Assembly: GCF_010614805.1 (NCBI RefSeq)
Contig: NZ_JAAFZC010000001.1
Coordinates: 1,838,001-1,902,000, forward strand
DNA length: 64,000 bases
Reading direction: 5' to 3'
Origin: Pseudooceanicola aestuarii
GTDB lineage: Bacteria > Pseudomonadota > Alphaproteobacteria > Rhodobacterales > Rhodobacteraceae
Shown here one piece after another: positions 53,366-62,261 of the stretch. The notes beneath the pieces were generated by a model. It worked only from the letters and a program-made list of their open reading frames with translations. It was not told the DNA's origin and did not search any database. Numbering within the stretch: position 1 is the first letter of the stretch; every line of letters starts with the position of its first letter. The position numbers were made by a program, and so were the translations under genes.

Positions 53366-54601
53366 TCAAGCTTTTTCCAACTCGAACGCGTCGTGCAGGG
53401 CCTGCACCGCCAGTTCCATGTATTTTCGGTCGATCAACACCGAGATCTTGATCTCGGAGGTGGCGATCACCTTGATGTTGATGCCGTCGTCGGACAGCGT
53501 CTTGAACATCTTGGCGGCGACACCGGATTGCGACCGCATGCCGATACCCACCGCTGAAATCTTGGCCACATTGGTGTCGGCCACCAGGTCGTGGAAGTTG
53601 ATGTCGCCGGCCTCGCGGGCAGCGTGCAGGGCCTGTTCGGCGCGCTTCACCTGATCGGTGGGGCAGGAGAACGTCATGTCCGTCCGGCCCTCTTCGGCGA
53701 TGTTCTGGATGATCATGTCCACGTTCACCCCCGCCTCGCTGAGCGGGCCGAAGATCGCGGCGGCGATGCCGGGGCGATCGGCAACCGAAATCAGGGTCAT
53801 CTTCGCCTCGTCGCGCGAATAGGCGATGCCCGAAACCACGTTGGATTCCATGATGTCCTCCTCGGCACAAACCAATGTGCCGGCATTGTCACTCATTTCC
53901 TCGAAGCTGGACAGCACGCGCAGCTTCACGCCGTAGCGCATGGCCAGTTCCACCGAACGGGTCTGCAACACCTTGGCCCCCAGAGAGGCCAGTTCGAGCA
54001 TCTCCTCGAAGGCGATGCGATCCAGCTTGCGGGCCTTGTCGGCGATACGCGGATCGGTGGTGTAGACGCCATCCACATCGGTGTAGATATCGCAGCGTTC
54101 CGCGTCGAATGCGGCGGCAAAGGCCACGGCGGTGGTATCCGACCCGCCCCGGCCCAGCGTGGTGATCCGCCCTTCCGGGGAGATCCCCTGAAATCCGGCG
54201 ACCACCGCGACCTTCATGCCTTCGCCGAACTTGGCGTTGATGTTGTCGGTGGGGATTTCCTCGATCCGGGCCGAAGAATGCGACGAATTCGTCTTCAGCG
54301 GCACCTGCCAGCCCTGCCAGCTGCGCGCCGGCACGTCCATTTCCTGCAACACCAGCGCCATCAGCCCGGCGGTCACGTTCTCTCCGGAGGAGACGACGGC
54401 GTCATATTCACGCGCGTCGTACAGGGGCGAAGTCTCGTTCACCCAGCCGACCAACTCGTTGGTCTTGCCCGACATGGCGGAGACGATGACGATGACGTCA
54501 TAGCCCTTGGCAACCTCGACGCCCACGCGTTTGGCGGCGCGGCGGATTCGGTCAAGCGTGGCGACGGAGGTGCCACCGAATTTCATCACGAGAACGGGCA
54601 T
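53366..54601 (-). CDS. lysC: Aspartate kinase
   Basis: This 411-residue enzyme phosphorylates aspartate, the first step to lysine, threonine and methionine. The kinase domain opens VMKFGGTSVATLDRIRRAA and includes TTLGRGGSDTTAVAFAAA. Two ACT domains at ~265-405 (TLISVADRPGIAAAIF, then KISAVGIGMRSQSGVAAKMF) provide feedback inhibition. Length and layout fit the monofunctional alpha/beta-type enzyme common in alphaproteobacteria. ptsP starts 123 bp downstream. A start for the internal beta subunit, as in Bacillus, was not examined further. Confidence 0.96.
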   Translation of the reverse strand: MPVLVMKFGGTSVATLDRIRRAAKRVGVEVAKGYDVIVIVSAMSGKTNELVGWVNETSPLYDAREYDAVVSSGENVTAGLMALVLQEMDVPARSWQGWQVPLKTNSSHSSARIEEIPTDNINAKFGEGMKVAVVAGFQGISPEGRITTLGRGGSDTTAVAFAAAFDAERCDIYTDVDGVYTTDPRIADKARKLDRIAFEEMLELASLGAKVLQTRSVELAMRYGVKLRVLSSFEEMSDNAGTLVCAEEDIMESNVVSGIAYSRDEAKMTLISVADRPGIAAAIFGPLSEAGVNVDMIIQNIAEEGRTDMTFSCPTDQVKRAEQALHAAREAGDINFHDLVADTNVAKISAVGIGMRSQSGVAAKMFKTLSDDGINIKVIATSEIKISVLIDRKYMELAVQALHDAFELEKA

Positions 54602-54708
54602 ATGGATGTTCCGGGTCTTCGATTGCCGGGGTCTTTACGCGGCGGCGCGCGCGGGTGCAAGCGGGCATCGCATTGCAGAACGTAAAGCAGACTGTGGCAA
54701 GGGGCGGT

Positions 54709-55179
54709 TCAGTTCGTCTTGCGCCCCGGCGCAAAGGGCAGGGGCAGCACCGGCACGCCGTCCTCCAGCAGGGCGCGGGCCTCCTCAGGCCGGGCCTCGC
54801 CGTGGATCGGGCGCTCCGGGGTATCGCCCAGGTGCATGGACCGGGCCTCCCGCGCGAAATCGCCGCCGACATAGGTCGATTGCGACAGGATTTGTTTCCT
54901 CAGCGCGGCCAGCGCCTGTTGTGCCGGGGTGCCGGGGGCGGACAGCGGCCGGGTGGGGGTCGCGGGGGGCTGCGGCGCTGCGGTGGGTGTCGTCGCGTCG
55001 GCCTCCGCAGCGCGGCCGGGGCGCACGCGGGGCGCCATCAGCGCCTTTTCCACCTTGGTGTCGCCACAGACGGAACAGCCAATCATCCCGGCCTTCAACA
55101 ATTTCTCGAAAGCGTCGGAAGATTGGAACCAGCTGTCAAAGCGGTGGTCGTTGCTGCATTTCAACGAGAATTGGATCAT
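54709..55179 (-). CDS. DUF1178-family protein
   Basis: This 156-residue protein belongs to the small alphaproteobacterial DUF1178 family. Its N-terminus MIQFSLKCSNDHRFDSWFQS holds the first Cys and His; GCSVCGDTKVEKALM supplies a CxxC pair, so zinc binding is likely. A Pro/Ala-rich linker follows (~80-105), then a conserved region with FAREARSMHLGDTPERPIHG. The function is unknown. ATG 55179 gives the conserved N-terminus; the upstream extension is not supported. It is between lysC and a NUDIX gene on the same strand. Confidence 0.85.
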   Translation of the reverse strand: MIQFSLKCSNDHRFDSWFQSSDAFEKLLKAGMIGCSVCGDTKVEKALMAPRVRPGRAAEADATTPTAAPQPPATPTRPLSAPGTPAQQALAALRKQILSQSTYVGGDFAREARSMHLGDTPERPIHGEARPEEARALLEDGVPVLPLPFAPGRKTN

Positions 55180-55300
55180 GATCCCGACGCCTGTCCGGCC
55201 ATTGTGGATAACAAGACACCGGAGATATAGGCTGCGCCGAAAAACGCAAGATCCCGGTCGGCAGGCGTGGCGATACGCCCGGTCCATGGTGCGCCGGTGA

Positions 55301-55771
55301 TCATCCCCTCAGCTTGGACGGGTCGAACTTGCGCAGCATCCGCGCCAGTTCCGGTTCCTCGACGCGGGCGGCGGCCTTCTTGCGGGAGAACCACTTGCGG
55401 CGGCGCTGGTCCATCTCGGGGAACTCGGCCTTCAGCAGGCGCACCCGCACCGGGAACAGCGTGACCACGGTGGGCAGGTCGTCGCCCTTTTCCAGTACCT
55501 TGTAATAAGGGTAGATCCCGATCGGGCGGCGTCCCGCGCGCCCCATCACCCCGGCTTCCTCGTAGGCTTCGCGCAGGGCGGCCTCCTCCGGGGTCTTGCC
55601 CGACATGGGCCAACCCTTGGGCACGACCCACCGGCCTGTCCCGCGCGAGGTGATCAGCAAAATCTGCGGCTTGTCGCCCTTCATCCGGTAGCACAGGGCG
55701 GCGTATTGGGTATGGATTTCCGCGTTGGAGCATCCCGGAAAAAAAGTTTCGGGTTTGAATTCTGAAGACAC
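55301..55771 (-). CDS. NUDIX hydrolase
   Basis: This 156-residue protein has an intact Nudix box: GWPMSGKTPEEAALREAY then EEAGVMG (G-x5-E-x7-REUxEExGU). The preceding RGTGRWVVPKGWP is typical of the diphosphoinositol-polyphosphate-phosphohydrolase-like branch. The true substrate is unknown. The start is uncertain. GTG 55771 (VSSEFKPET) is used here because residues further up to GTG 55891 look non-coding and lack family similarity. It lies downstream of the FAH-family gene but with a larger gap (144 bp), so it may be outside that operon. Confidence 0.78.
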   Translation of the reverse strand: MSSEFKPETFFPGCSNAEIHTQYAALCYRMKGDKPQILLITSRGTGRWVVPKGWPMSGKTPEEAALREAYEEAGVMGRAGRRPIGIYPYYKVLEKGDDLPTVVTLFPVRVRLLKAEFPEMDQRRRKWFSRKKAAARVEEPELARMLRKFDPSKLRG

Positions 55772-55915
55772 GTTTCTGTCCAATGTTGTCCGTCGTGTCC
55801 GCAGGGGCCTGCACCCGCTGCGCCGACGATTATCATGTTTTGATTGGGGACAGAGTTTAGCGCGAACCGGGGAAACATCCAGTATTTCCACCCCCGGCCC
55901 GCTTGAATTTCCTGC

Positions 55916-56821
55916 TCAGCGCCGTGTTTGCGCTATCGTGTTGCGCAAAATCCCGATGCCTTCGATCTCCAGTTCGACCACGTCGCCGGGGTTCAGGAAT
56001 TTGCCCAGCTCCAGCCCGCAGCCTTCGCCCACGGTGCCCGATCCAAGGATCTCTCCCGGATGCAGGATCTCGTCGCGGCTGACATGTTCGATGATGCGGG
56101 CGAAATCGTGGTGCATGGTGGAGGAACTGCCGCGCGACCATTCCTCTCCGTTCACCCGGGCGACCATGGTCAGGCCCGATCCGTCGCCGATCTCGTCCGC
56201 CGTGACGATGCAGGGGCCCATCGCGTTGGCGGTGCGGAAATCCTTGCCCTTCGCCGGGCCAAGGCCGCCGGCCATCTCGGCCATCTGGTGATCGCGGGCG
56301 GAGAAATCATTGAAGATGGTAAAGCCCCAGACATGGCCCGGCGCATCGGCACGGGAGATGTCGCCGCCGCCCTTGCCGATGATGCAGGCCAGCTCCAGCT
56401 CGTAGTCCAGCCGGGTTTCGCCCTGCGGCCAGATCACCTCGTCTTCCGGGCCGGAGACGGAAAAGCGGTTGGCCTTGTAATAGATCGGCTGGTCGTACCA
56501 GACCTGCGGCATCTCCACCTGCATCGGGTCGATCCCCTGCATCCGGCCGCGCGCATTGCGCAGGTGCATCTCGAAGGTCAGGCAGTCGCGCATCTGGATC
56601 GGCACGGGCAGGGGCGCGCGCAGGCGGGCCTGCGCCACGGGCACGCGGGGGGCGGCGTCCGTGGCGGCGCGGGCAGCGTCCAGCCCCTCGGGCCCTGCCT
56701 CGATCAGCGCCTGCATCGAAGCGAAGGCCGGGGTGGCAGGATCCAGGACGGCGATTTCCGTCCCGTCCAGAACCCCGATGCGCTGCGGGTGACCGTCCTG
56801 GTCGAAGGTGACTAGTTTCAT
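55916..56821 (-). CDS. Fumarylacetoacetate hydrolase-family protein
   Basis: This 301-residue protein has the FAH fold. Metal ligands are expected in LDYELELACIIGKGG (E-x-E) and FNDFSARDHQMAEM, with GKDFRTANAMGPCIV and GSGTVGEGCGLELGKFL completing the usual pattern. Family members cleave C-C bonds of beta-diketo acids (fumarylpyruvate, fumarylacetoacetate), or are decarboxylases and hydratases. Its start overlaps the GST stop (ATGA). The GST-FAH pair mirrors maleylpyruvate isomerase plus fumarylpyruvate hydrolase in the gentisate route, but no ring-cleaving dioxygenase is present in the window. Confidence 0.9.
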   Translation of the reverse strand: MKLVTFDQDGHPQRIGVLDGTEIAVLDPATPAFASMQALIEAGPEGLDAARAATDAAPRVPVAQARLRAPLPVPIQMRDCLTFEMHLRNARGRMQGIDPMQVEMPQVWYDQPIYYKANRFSVSGPEDEVIWPQGETRLDYELELACIIGKGGGDISRADAPGHVWGFTIFNDFSARDHQMAEMAGGLGPAKGKDFRTANAMGPCIVTADEIGDGSGLTMVARVNGEEWSRGSSSTMHHDFARIIEHVSRDEILHPGEILGSGTVGEGCGLELGKFLNPGDVVELEIEGIGILRNTIAQTRR

Positions 56822-57564
56822 GCGGTTTCCTTCAGGTCGTCATAGATGTCGGAGACGCGAGTGCCGGGGTAATAGGTGGCAAGGTAGGCCGGGCGCTGCT
56901 GCATCGCGTCCCACCAGCGGGCGAAATGGGGCAGTCCCTCCCAGATGTGGGACAGGCCCAGGTCGCGCATCCGGTCGATCGTGGGCACGACGCAGAAATC
57001 CGCCAGCGTCGGCGCGGACCCGCAGAGCCAGTCGTTCTGCGCCAGGGCGGCATCCATCCGCGTCACCGTCTCCCGCAGGCGTTCCAGCGATTCCGCATGG
57101 CGCGCGTCGGAGAACCCGTCGCGGCCCATCTCGTTGTAGAAGGTGCGGCGCAGGGTGCGGGCCTCGGTGTCCTTCTTCAGGTCATCCGCGCTCAGATCCT
57201 TGCGATGGCGGACGAAGACCTGGTTGAACGAGGGGATGCGGATCGCGAGGGTGGGCACCTCCTCGATGAAGCGAAGCCATTTTCGCATCTTGGCGCGGGC
57301 CAGCGGATCGGCGGGGGTCAGGGAACGGTCGGGATAGACCTCGTCCAGGTATTCCATGATGACCGAACTATCCAGCACGGGCTGCCCGTCATGCAGCAGC
57401 GAGGGCACCACCCCGTCGGGATTGATCGCCAGGTATTCCGGGGTCAGGTGTTCCTTGGCGCGGAAGTCGATGCGGGTGTCGGTGAAGGAGAGGCCCTTCT
57501 CGTGCAGCGTCAGGCGCACCTTTTGCGAACAGGTGGAGATCGGGTTGTTCAGCAGCTCCAGCAT
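56818..57564 (-). CDS. Glutathione S-transferase in the TRAP operon
   Basis: This 248-residue GST has a thioredoxin-fold N-terminus (MLELLNNPISTCSQKVRLTL) with a candidate catalytic Ser/Cys in STCSQKVR. INPDGVVPSLLHDGQPVLDS is the cis-Pro/gamma-Glu-binding segment. The C-terminal domain is larger than usual, with an insert around 110-150. Its length and N-domain recall zeta-class isomerases and LigF-type beta-etherases; neither is proved. ATG 57564 overlaps the stop of the metallo-hydrolase gene (TGATG), and FAH follows with a 4-nt overlap. A role in isomerising a ring-cleavage product or opening an ether is inferred from context. Confidence 0.85.
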   Translation of the reverse strand: MLELLNNPISTCSQKVRLTLHEKGLSFTDTRIDFRAKEHLTPEYLAINPDGVVPSLLHDGQPVLDSSVIMEYLDEVYPDRSLTPADPLARAKMRKWLRFIEEVPTLAIRIPSFNQVFVRHRKDLSADDLKKDTEARTLRRTFYNEMGRDGFSDARHAESLERLRETVTRMDAALAQNDWLCGSAPTLADFCVVPTIDRMRDLGLSHIWEGLPHFARWWDAMQQRPAYLATYYPGTRVSDIYDDLKETA

Positions 57565-58559
57565 CACGCGCTCCCGTGGCAGCCGCAGGGACCGTCATGG
57601 GCGCATTCGGCCCCCCGGCGATAGCGCAGCATCTGGGTCATGATGTCCTCGACGCTGGGGTCGATGGCCCCCTTCGACACCTCGCGGTAGACATTGGCCA
57701 CGTTGGCCACCACGCGTTCGCGGTCCAGCCAGCTGTCGAAGGCGTCGTAACCGACCTGCCATGCGGCCTCTTCCCAGCCCAGCCCGGCGGCGTGACAGGC
57801 GCGGGCCTGTTCATCGACGCTGACCAGATAGGCGCGCAGATCCTGCACGGCCTTCTTGTCGCCCACCGGACCGTGGCCGGGCACCACGATGTCCACGTCC
57901 AGGCCCATGATGTGGTCGCAGGCGGCGATCCAGTTGCCGATCGGGCCCGCCCAGATGATCGGATGCCCGCCCGAGAACAGGATATCCCCGGTAAAGACGG
58001 TGCGCGCGTCCGGGACGTGAACGATGATGTCGCCGCGGGTGTGGGCCGGGCCCAGTTCCGTCAGTTCCACCCGGCGGCCGTCGACCTCCAGCGTGCGGGA
58101 ACCGGTGAAGGTCTCCGTCGGCGGGACGTGTTCGGCATCGGAAAAGTCGAAGCGCACGCCCATCGTCTCGTACAGGAACTGGCCAAAGGCGCCGTGGGCT
58201 TCGGGGTTCTGCACAGCGGCCTTGAAATGGCTGGCGGGGCGTTCCTCCATTTCCTCGGCGCAGGCCTGGGAGCCGATGATGCGGGCATCGCCCACCAGGT
58301 GATTGCCGAAGGTGTGGTCGCCGTTGGAATGGGTGTTGACCAGCGTGTCGATGGTGTTGGCTGCGGGGGTGGCGCGGCGGTAGGCGTCCAGCATGTCCTG
58401 CGTCAGCCGCCCGGTGAACAGCGTGTCCACCATCAGCGACGACCCGTCGGCCCCGGTGATCAGCCCGGAATTGGACCACCCCCAGGAGCCATCGCCCTGC
58501 ACCCAGGCGAACAACCCGTCGCCCAGATCCTGCAACGTGCGCGTGGTGTCGGAATACAT
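57564..58559 (-). CDS. Metallo-beta-lactamase-fold hydrolase with HSNGDH motif
   Basis: This 331-residue protein has an MBL fold. The metal motif normally HxHxDH reads HSNGDH (TLVNTHSNGDHTFGNHL), so the second His is Asn. Other ligands are in GPAHTRGDIIVHVP, TGDILFSGGHPI and VPGHGPVGD. Enzymes with this variant exist in MBL subfamilies of uncertain reactions; a hydrolase of esters, thioesters or lactones is possible. A Cys-rich end (CAHDGPCGCHGSA) is unusual. ATG 58559 follows AAAGGA with a 6-nt spacer. The gene follows dctM by 11 bp. Confidence 0.85.
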   Translation of the reverse strand: MYSDTTRTLQDLGDGLFAWVQGDGSWGWSNSGLITGADGSSLMVDTLFTGRLTQDMLDAYRRATPAANTIDTLVNTHSNGDHTFGNHLVGDARIIGSQACAEEMEERPASHFKAAVQNPEAHGAFGQFLYETMGVRFDFSDAEHVPPTETFTGSRTLEVDGRRVELTELGPAHTRGDIIVHVPDARTVFTGDILFSGGHPIIWAGPIGNWIAACDHIMGLDVDIVVPGHGPVGDKKAVQDLRAYLVSVDEQARACHAAGLGWEEAAWQVGYDAFDSWLDRERVVANVANVYREVSKGAIDPSVEDIMTQMLRYRRGAECAHDGPCGCHGSA

Positions 58560-58570
58560 GTCGTGTCCTT

Positions 58571-59875
58571 TCAAAGGAGAGCGAGGGCAAGGGCCGGCAG
58601 CGCCAGCACCAGCGCGATCATGGCCACCATGATCAGCGCAAAGGGCGCCGCCCCCGCGAAGATGTCGTTCAGGGTGATGCGGGGATCGTCCAGATTCGCC
58701 TTGATCACGAAACAGGCGACCCCCAGCGGTGGCGTCAGCAGGCCGACCTCCACGGCGATGATCGTGACGATGCCGAACCAGACCAGATCGACGCCGAAGG
58801 GCGCGATCACCGGCAGGATCAGCGGCAGCAGGATCAGCAGGATGGAGGAACTGTCGAGGATCGTGCCCAGCAGGATGATCGCCAGAAGATAGAGGACCAG
58901 CACACCGTAAAGGCCCAGCTCCCAGCTGGCCATCAGCCCGGTCATCGCATTGGGCAGGCCGGTCAGGGCCAGCAGGCGCGAATACATATGCGCGGCGATG
59001 ATCAGGAAGGTGATGGAGGCGGTGACCTGCCCGGTTTCCAGCAGGATGCGCCCGATCTCCCGACCCGAAAGCCGGCCCTTGGCCAGGGCCAGCAGCAGCG
59101 CGCCCAGGGCGCCGACGCCGCCGGCCTCGGTCGGGGTGAAGAACCCGCCGTAGATTCCGCCCAGAACCAGCAGGATCAACGCCAGGATCGGCGCGGATTT
59201 TACCGCCAATATGCCGCCGGACATCAGCGGCAGGTCGGATTTATGCGCCTGTCCGGTATAGCGGGGGAAAAACCGCGCCATGACCACGATGGCGATGCAG
59301 AAGAACAGCGCCAGGATGACACCGGGCACGATCCCGGCGGTGAACAGGTCGCCGATGCTGACCTCGGCGATGATCCCGAACAGGATCAACAGCAGCGAGG
59401 GCGGGATCAGCATCCCCAGAACCGACGACCCGGCCACAACACCCACGGAGAAACGCGGGGTGTAGCCCTGTCGGATCAGCTCTGGCACCGCCACCTTGGT
59501 AAAGACGGAGGCGGAGGCGATGGAGGTGCCGTTCACGGCCGCAAAGACCGCGTTGGCAAAAACGGTGGCGATGCCCAGCCCGCCGCGGAACCGGCGGAAG
59601 ATCTGGCCCGCGACGTCGAACACGTCCCGCCCCAACCCGCAGGCGCCCACCAATACGCCCATCAGGACGAACAGCGGGATCACCCCGAAGGAATACCGCG
59701 CCACCCCGTCCAGGGCGGCCTGGCTGAGAAGGGCGCCAGCGATGACCATCTTGCCCTTGACCAGCCAGACGCCCGCGAAGCTGACAGCCATCAGCGCGAT
59801 GGCCACATGCATCCCCAACTGGATCAGTACGAGGATCGCCACGATGGAGGCGATGCCGATTTCGACCGATGTCAT
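58571..59875 (-). CDS. TRAP transporter large permease (DctM)
   Basis: This 434-residue membrane subunit of a tripartite ATP-independent periplasmic transporter has about 12-13 helices. Family segments include FGVIPLFVLMGVLVGACGLG, GTSIASASVFTKVAVPEL, and GVVAGSSVLGMLIPPSLLLI. The C-terminus has FGIVTIIAVEVGLLTPPLGV, typical of DctM. It couples substrate uptake to a Na+ gradient. The ATG overlaps the dctQ stop. With dctP and dctQ it forms a complete transporter. Confidence 0.93.
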   Translation of the reverse strand: MTSVEIGIASIVAILVLIQLGMHVAIALMAVSFAGVWLVKGKMVIAGALLSQAALDGVARYSFGVIPLFVLMGVLVGACGLGRDVFDVAGQIFRRFRGGLGIATVFANAVFAAVNGTSIASASVFTKVAVPELIRQGYTPRFSVGVVAGSSVLGMLIPPSLLLILFGIIAEVSIGDLFTAGIVPGVILALFFCIAIVVMARFFPRYTGQAHKSDLPLMSGGILAVKSAPILALILLVLGGIYGGFFTPTEAGGVGALGALLLALAKGRLSGREIGRILLETGQVTASITFLIIAAHMYSRLLALTGLPNAMTGLMASWELGLYGVLVLYLLAIILLGTILDSSSILLILLPLILPVIAPFGVDLVWFGIVTIIAVEVGLLTPPLGVACFVIKANLDDPRITLNDIFAGAAPFALIMVAMIALVLALPALALALL

Positions 59876-60426
59876 GGCTGGTCTCCCCGGATGGCGAGGC
59901 GGATGTAATCCACGCTCATCGCCGCATAGACGACCAGTGTCAGCACGCAGCCCAGCAGCACACAGGTGACAAATGGCCAGCGCGGCATGGTGAACAGACC
60001 GTAGAGGCCGACGGTTTCGTTATCTTCGATGGCACCGTAGATCTCCGGGCCGATATAACGCAGGAGGATTGCCAGCATGATCGTTCCGGCGAGGTGATGC
60101 GCCGCGTTCAGCCATGCCCCCGCACGGGGCGATCGGCTGGTCAGCCGGGTGATCAGCATGTCGGAGCGGACATTGCGCCCCATGGCCGTGGCCTGCGGCA
60201 ATTGCAGATAGACCACGGCGACAATCGCCGCCGATACGATTTCGGCGGTGGCGGGAACGGGCGCGTCAAAGAACCCGCGCCCGACCACGTCGGCATTGAT
60301 GATCGCCATGATGCCCAGCGTCCCCAGCCCGCCGAAAATGGCCAGGATCAGCGCGGCGTGGCGGGTGAACCGGGTAATGCCGCCGCCCGGAAGACCGGGC
60401 GGGGCGGTGGTGGTGGCGCTGCTCAT
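59872..60426 (-). CDS. TRAP transporter small permease (DctQ)
   Basis: This 184-residue protein has four predicted helices in the DctQ arrangement. Visible parts are AALILAIFGGLGTLGIMAII, ATAEIVSAAIVAVVYLQLP, LAGTIMLAILLRYIG, and FVTCVLLGCVLTLVVYAAM. The ATG at 60426 overlaps the dctP stop (ATGA), which favours it over the in-frame extension to 60537. Weak sequence conservation is normal for DctQ; position between dctP and dctM decides the call. Confidence 0.9.
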   Translation of the reverse strand: MSSATTTAPPGLPGGGITRFTRHAALILAIFGGLGTLGIMAIINADVVGRGFFDAPVPATAEIVSAAIVAVVYLQLPQATAMGRNVRSDMLITRLTSRSPRAGAWLNAAHHLAGTIMLAILLRYIGPEIYGAIEDNETVGLYGLFTMPRWPFVTCVLLGCVLTLVVYAAMSVDYIRLAIRGDQP

Positions 60427-61478
60427 TCCGCGGTCCAGTCGCGGGCGAACTCGATCCCGGCTTCGCGGGCCAGCCGCATGTAGGCCTCCAGGGTTTCGGT
60501 GCCGGGCTTGCCCTGGGCGTCCAGTTTTTCGGCCCATTCGCGGGCGAAATTGGGCAGCTTGGCGGCGTATTCGGCGCGGGCCTCGTCCGACAATTCGGAG
60601 ATCATGGCGCCCTCCGCCTCGGCCTTGGCAAGGGAGGCGGCGCCGCCTTCGTCATAGGATTCGGCAGCGATGTCGCGGTATTCGTCGGCGACCTCCTGGA
60701 TCACCTGCTGCACCTCGGCGGGCAGGTCGTTCCAGATGTCCAGGTTCACCGTCAGGGCCGAGGCATATTGCGCGCCAAAGTTGATCTTGGTGATATAGGG
60801 CGCGACTTCGTAGAATTTGTAGGGCGCGACCACGGATTCAAAGGTCATCACCCCGTCATAAAGGCCCGTCGACATCGAATTGTAGAACGAGGGCAGGGCG
60901 CCCGCCACGGGGATCGCGCCGGTATCCTTCAGCCAGTTCAGCGCCAGGCCGGCGGTGCCGATCTTGCGGCCGTCGATGTCCGCCGCGCTTTCGATCGGGA
61001 AATTCGTGACGAAATGGTAGGTGTCGATGCCCACGGGGGCCAGCACCATCTGGTTGTGGTCGGCCCAGCTTTCGTCCAGGGCGGGGATCTCGTCGTGCAG
61101 CTTGTCCACGACCTCCATCAGTTTCACCAGGTCGGCGGTGCCGAAGGGGGTGACATAGGTGATCTGTTCCAGTGGCAGCTTGTCACCCTCGAACAGATGC
61201 GGAACATAGCCGAATTCGGCGATCCCGGATTCGACCGCCTCGAGCACGCCGTTCACATCGGCGACGGCGCCGGCATAGGCTTCGGTCCAGTTGATGGAAT
61301 GGCCCATCGGTTCCAGGCGCTTGTTGATTTCGGGGATGAAATGCGTGCTGAGCGCCGAGACCCCGCGCGTGATCGGCGGATGGCCCGCGACCAGCGTGAA
61401 ATTCCAGGTTTCCGCCGTCAGGGGCAGCGCGACAAGCGCCATCGCCCCGGCGAGGCCGGTGGTGACATAAGGGTTCAT
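60423..61478 (-). CDS. TRAP transporter substrate-binding protein (DctP family)
   Basis: This 351-residue periplasmic protein has a signal peptide at ~1-21 (GLAGAMALVALPLTAET, cleavage near Ala/Glu). The family motifs are IAEFGYVPHLFEGDKLPLEQ and the region GRKIGTAGLALNWLKDTGAI, where the substrate-carboxylate Arg is usually expected (R/K-x-x-G pattern). VAPYKFYEVAPYITK is also conserved. It presents an organic acid to DctQM. The ligand is unknown; family type suggests a monocarboxylate. RBS GGGAGGAG precedes ATG 61478. It is 69 bp downstream of tetR. Confidence 0.92.
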   Translation of the reverse strand: MNPYVTTGLAGAMALVALPLTAETWNFTLVAGHPPITRGVSALSTHFIPEINKRLEPMGHSINWTEAYAGAVADVNGVLEAVESGIAEFGYVPHLFEGDKLPLEQITYVTPFGTADLVKLMEVVDKLHDEIPALDESWADHNQMVLAPVGIDTYHFVTNFPIESAADIDGRKIGTAGLALNWLKDTGAIPVAGALPSFYNSMSTGLYDGVMTFESVVAPYKFYEVAPYITKINFGAQYASALTVNLDIWNDLPAEVQQVIQEVADEYRDIAAESYDEGGAASLAKAEAEGAMISELSDEARAEYAAKLPNFAREWAEKLDAQGKPGTETLEAYMRLAREAGIEFARDWTAE

Positions 61479-61547
61479 GGTTTCTCCTCCCATTGAGATC
61501 AACGGCCCCTCTCCTCAGAGGCCGGTCGTACGTCAGGTTGACAGTAA

Positions 61548-62261
61548 TCAGGTGGTGGCGGCCCTCCCGGCGGTGCCGTCCGCATCTGCCCTCGCATCTG
61601 CCCCGGTATCCGCCAGCGCGGCGGTCAGAAAGGCGATGATCTGGGCCCGCATCTCCCTCCGGTCCGTGGTGTCGCAATCGCCGTCAGACAGGCGGGCGAT
61701 CCGGCCCGAGGGCCCTTCGTCGGTCAGCATCATCTGCAAGGTGCCGACCATCAGGTGATAGCGCCAGTGCGCTTCGGCCTTTGTCAGGTGCGGCGCGGCG
61801 ATCTGGATCGCACCAATGAAGCGCAGAGCCAGTGCATCCAGCTCCTCATGGACGATGGCGTTGGTCCATTCGTTGGGGCTGTATCGGTGTTTGACCACGA
61901 AATGCGCCAGAAGACGGCCGGTTCTGGGGTCGTCCTCGTCCGTGTAGGCGGCGACGAAGGATTCCACCAGGTCGACTATGCGCGGGGTGCGCCCTTCTGT
62001 CCGGGCCTGCGCCTCCAGCCGGTCAAGGCTGGCCAGGCGCTGCGTCGCGGTCCGGTGAGCCACGTCGCGAAAGATCTCCAGCGTCAGCTTTTCCTTGTTA
62101 CCGAAATGGTAATTCACCGCCGCCAGGTTGGCGCCGGCCCGTTGCGCGATGGCGCGGGTGCTGACGCCGCTGATGCCATTTTCGGCAAACAGCTCCTCCG
62201 CGGCGTCACGGATGGCGTCGCGGGTATCGGGGCGGGGGGATTCGGCGAGATTCGAACGCAT
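61548..62261 (-). CDS. TetR-family transcriptional regulator of the TRAP/catabolic cluster
   Basis: This 237-residue repressor has a TetR helix-turn-helix: RDAIRDAAEELFAENGISGV, then STRAIAQRAGANLAAVNYHF and FGNKEKLTLEIF. The C-terminal ligand domain is not placed in a named subfamily. It lies first in the minus-strand block and divergent from the enoyl-CoA hydratase gene, so it probably represses both directions. The inducer may be an acyl-CoA or the imported acid. ATG 62261 gives the usual N-terminus. A -35-like TTGACA at 62296-62291 suggests its transcript starts at or near the ATG (leaderless). Confidence 0.88.
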   Translation of the reverse strand: MRSNLAESPRPDTRDAIRDAAEELFAENGISGVSTRAIAQRAGANLAAVNYHFGNKEKLTLEIFRDVAHRTATQRLASLDRLEAQARTEGRTPRIVDLVESFVAAYTDEDDPRTGRLLAHFVVKHRYSPNEWTNAIVHEELDALALRFIGAIQIAAPHLTKAEAHWRYHLMVGTLQMMLTDEGPSGRIARLSDGDCDTTDRREMRAQIIAFLTAALADTGADARADADGTAGRAATT

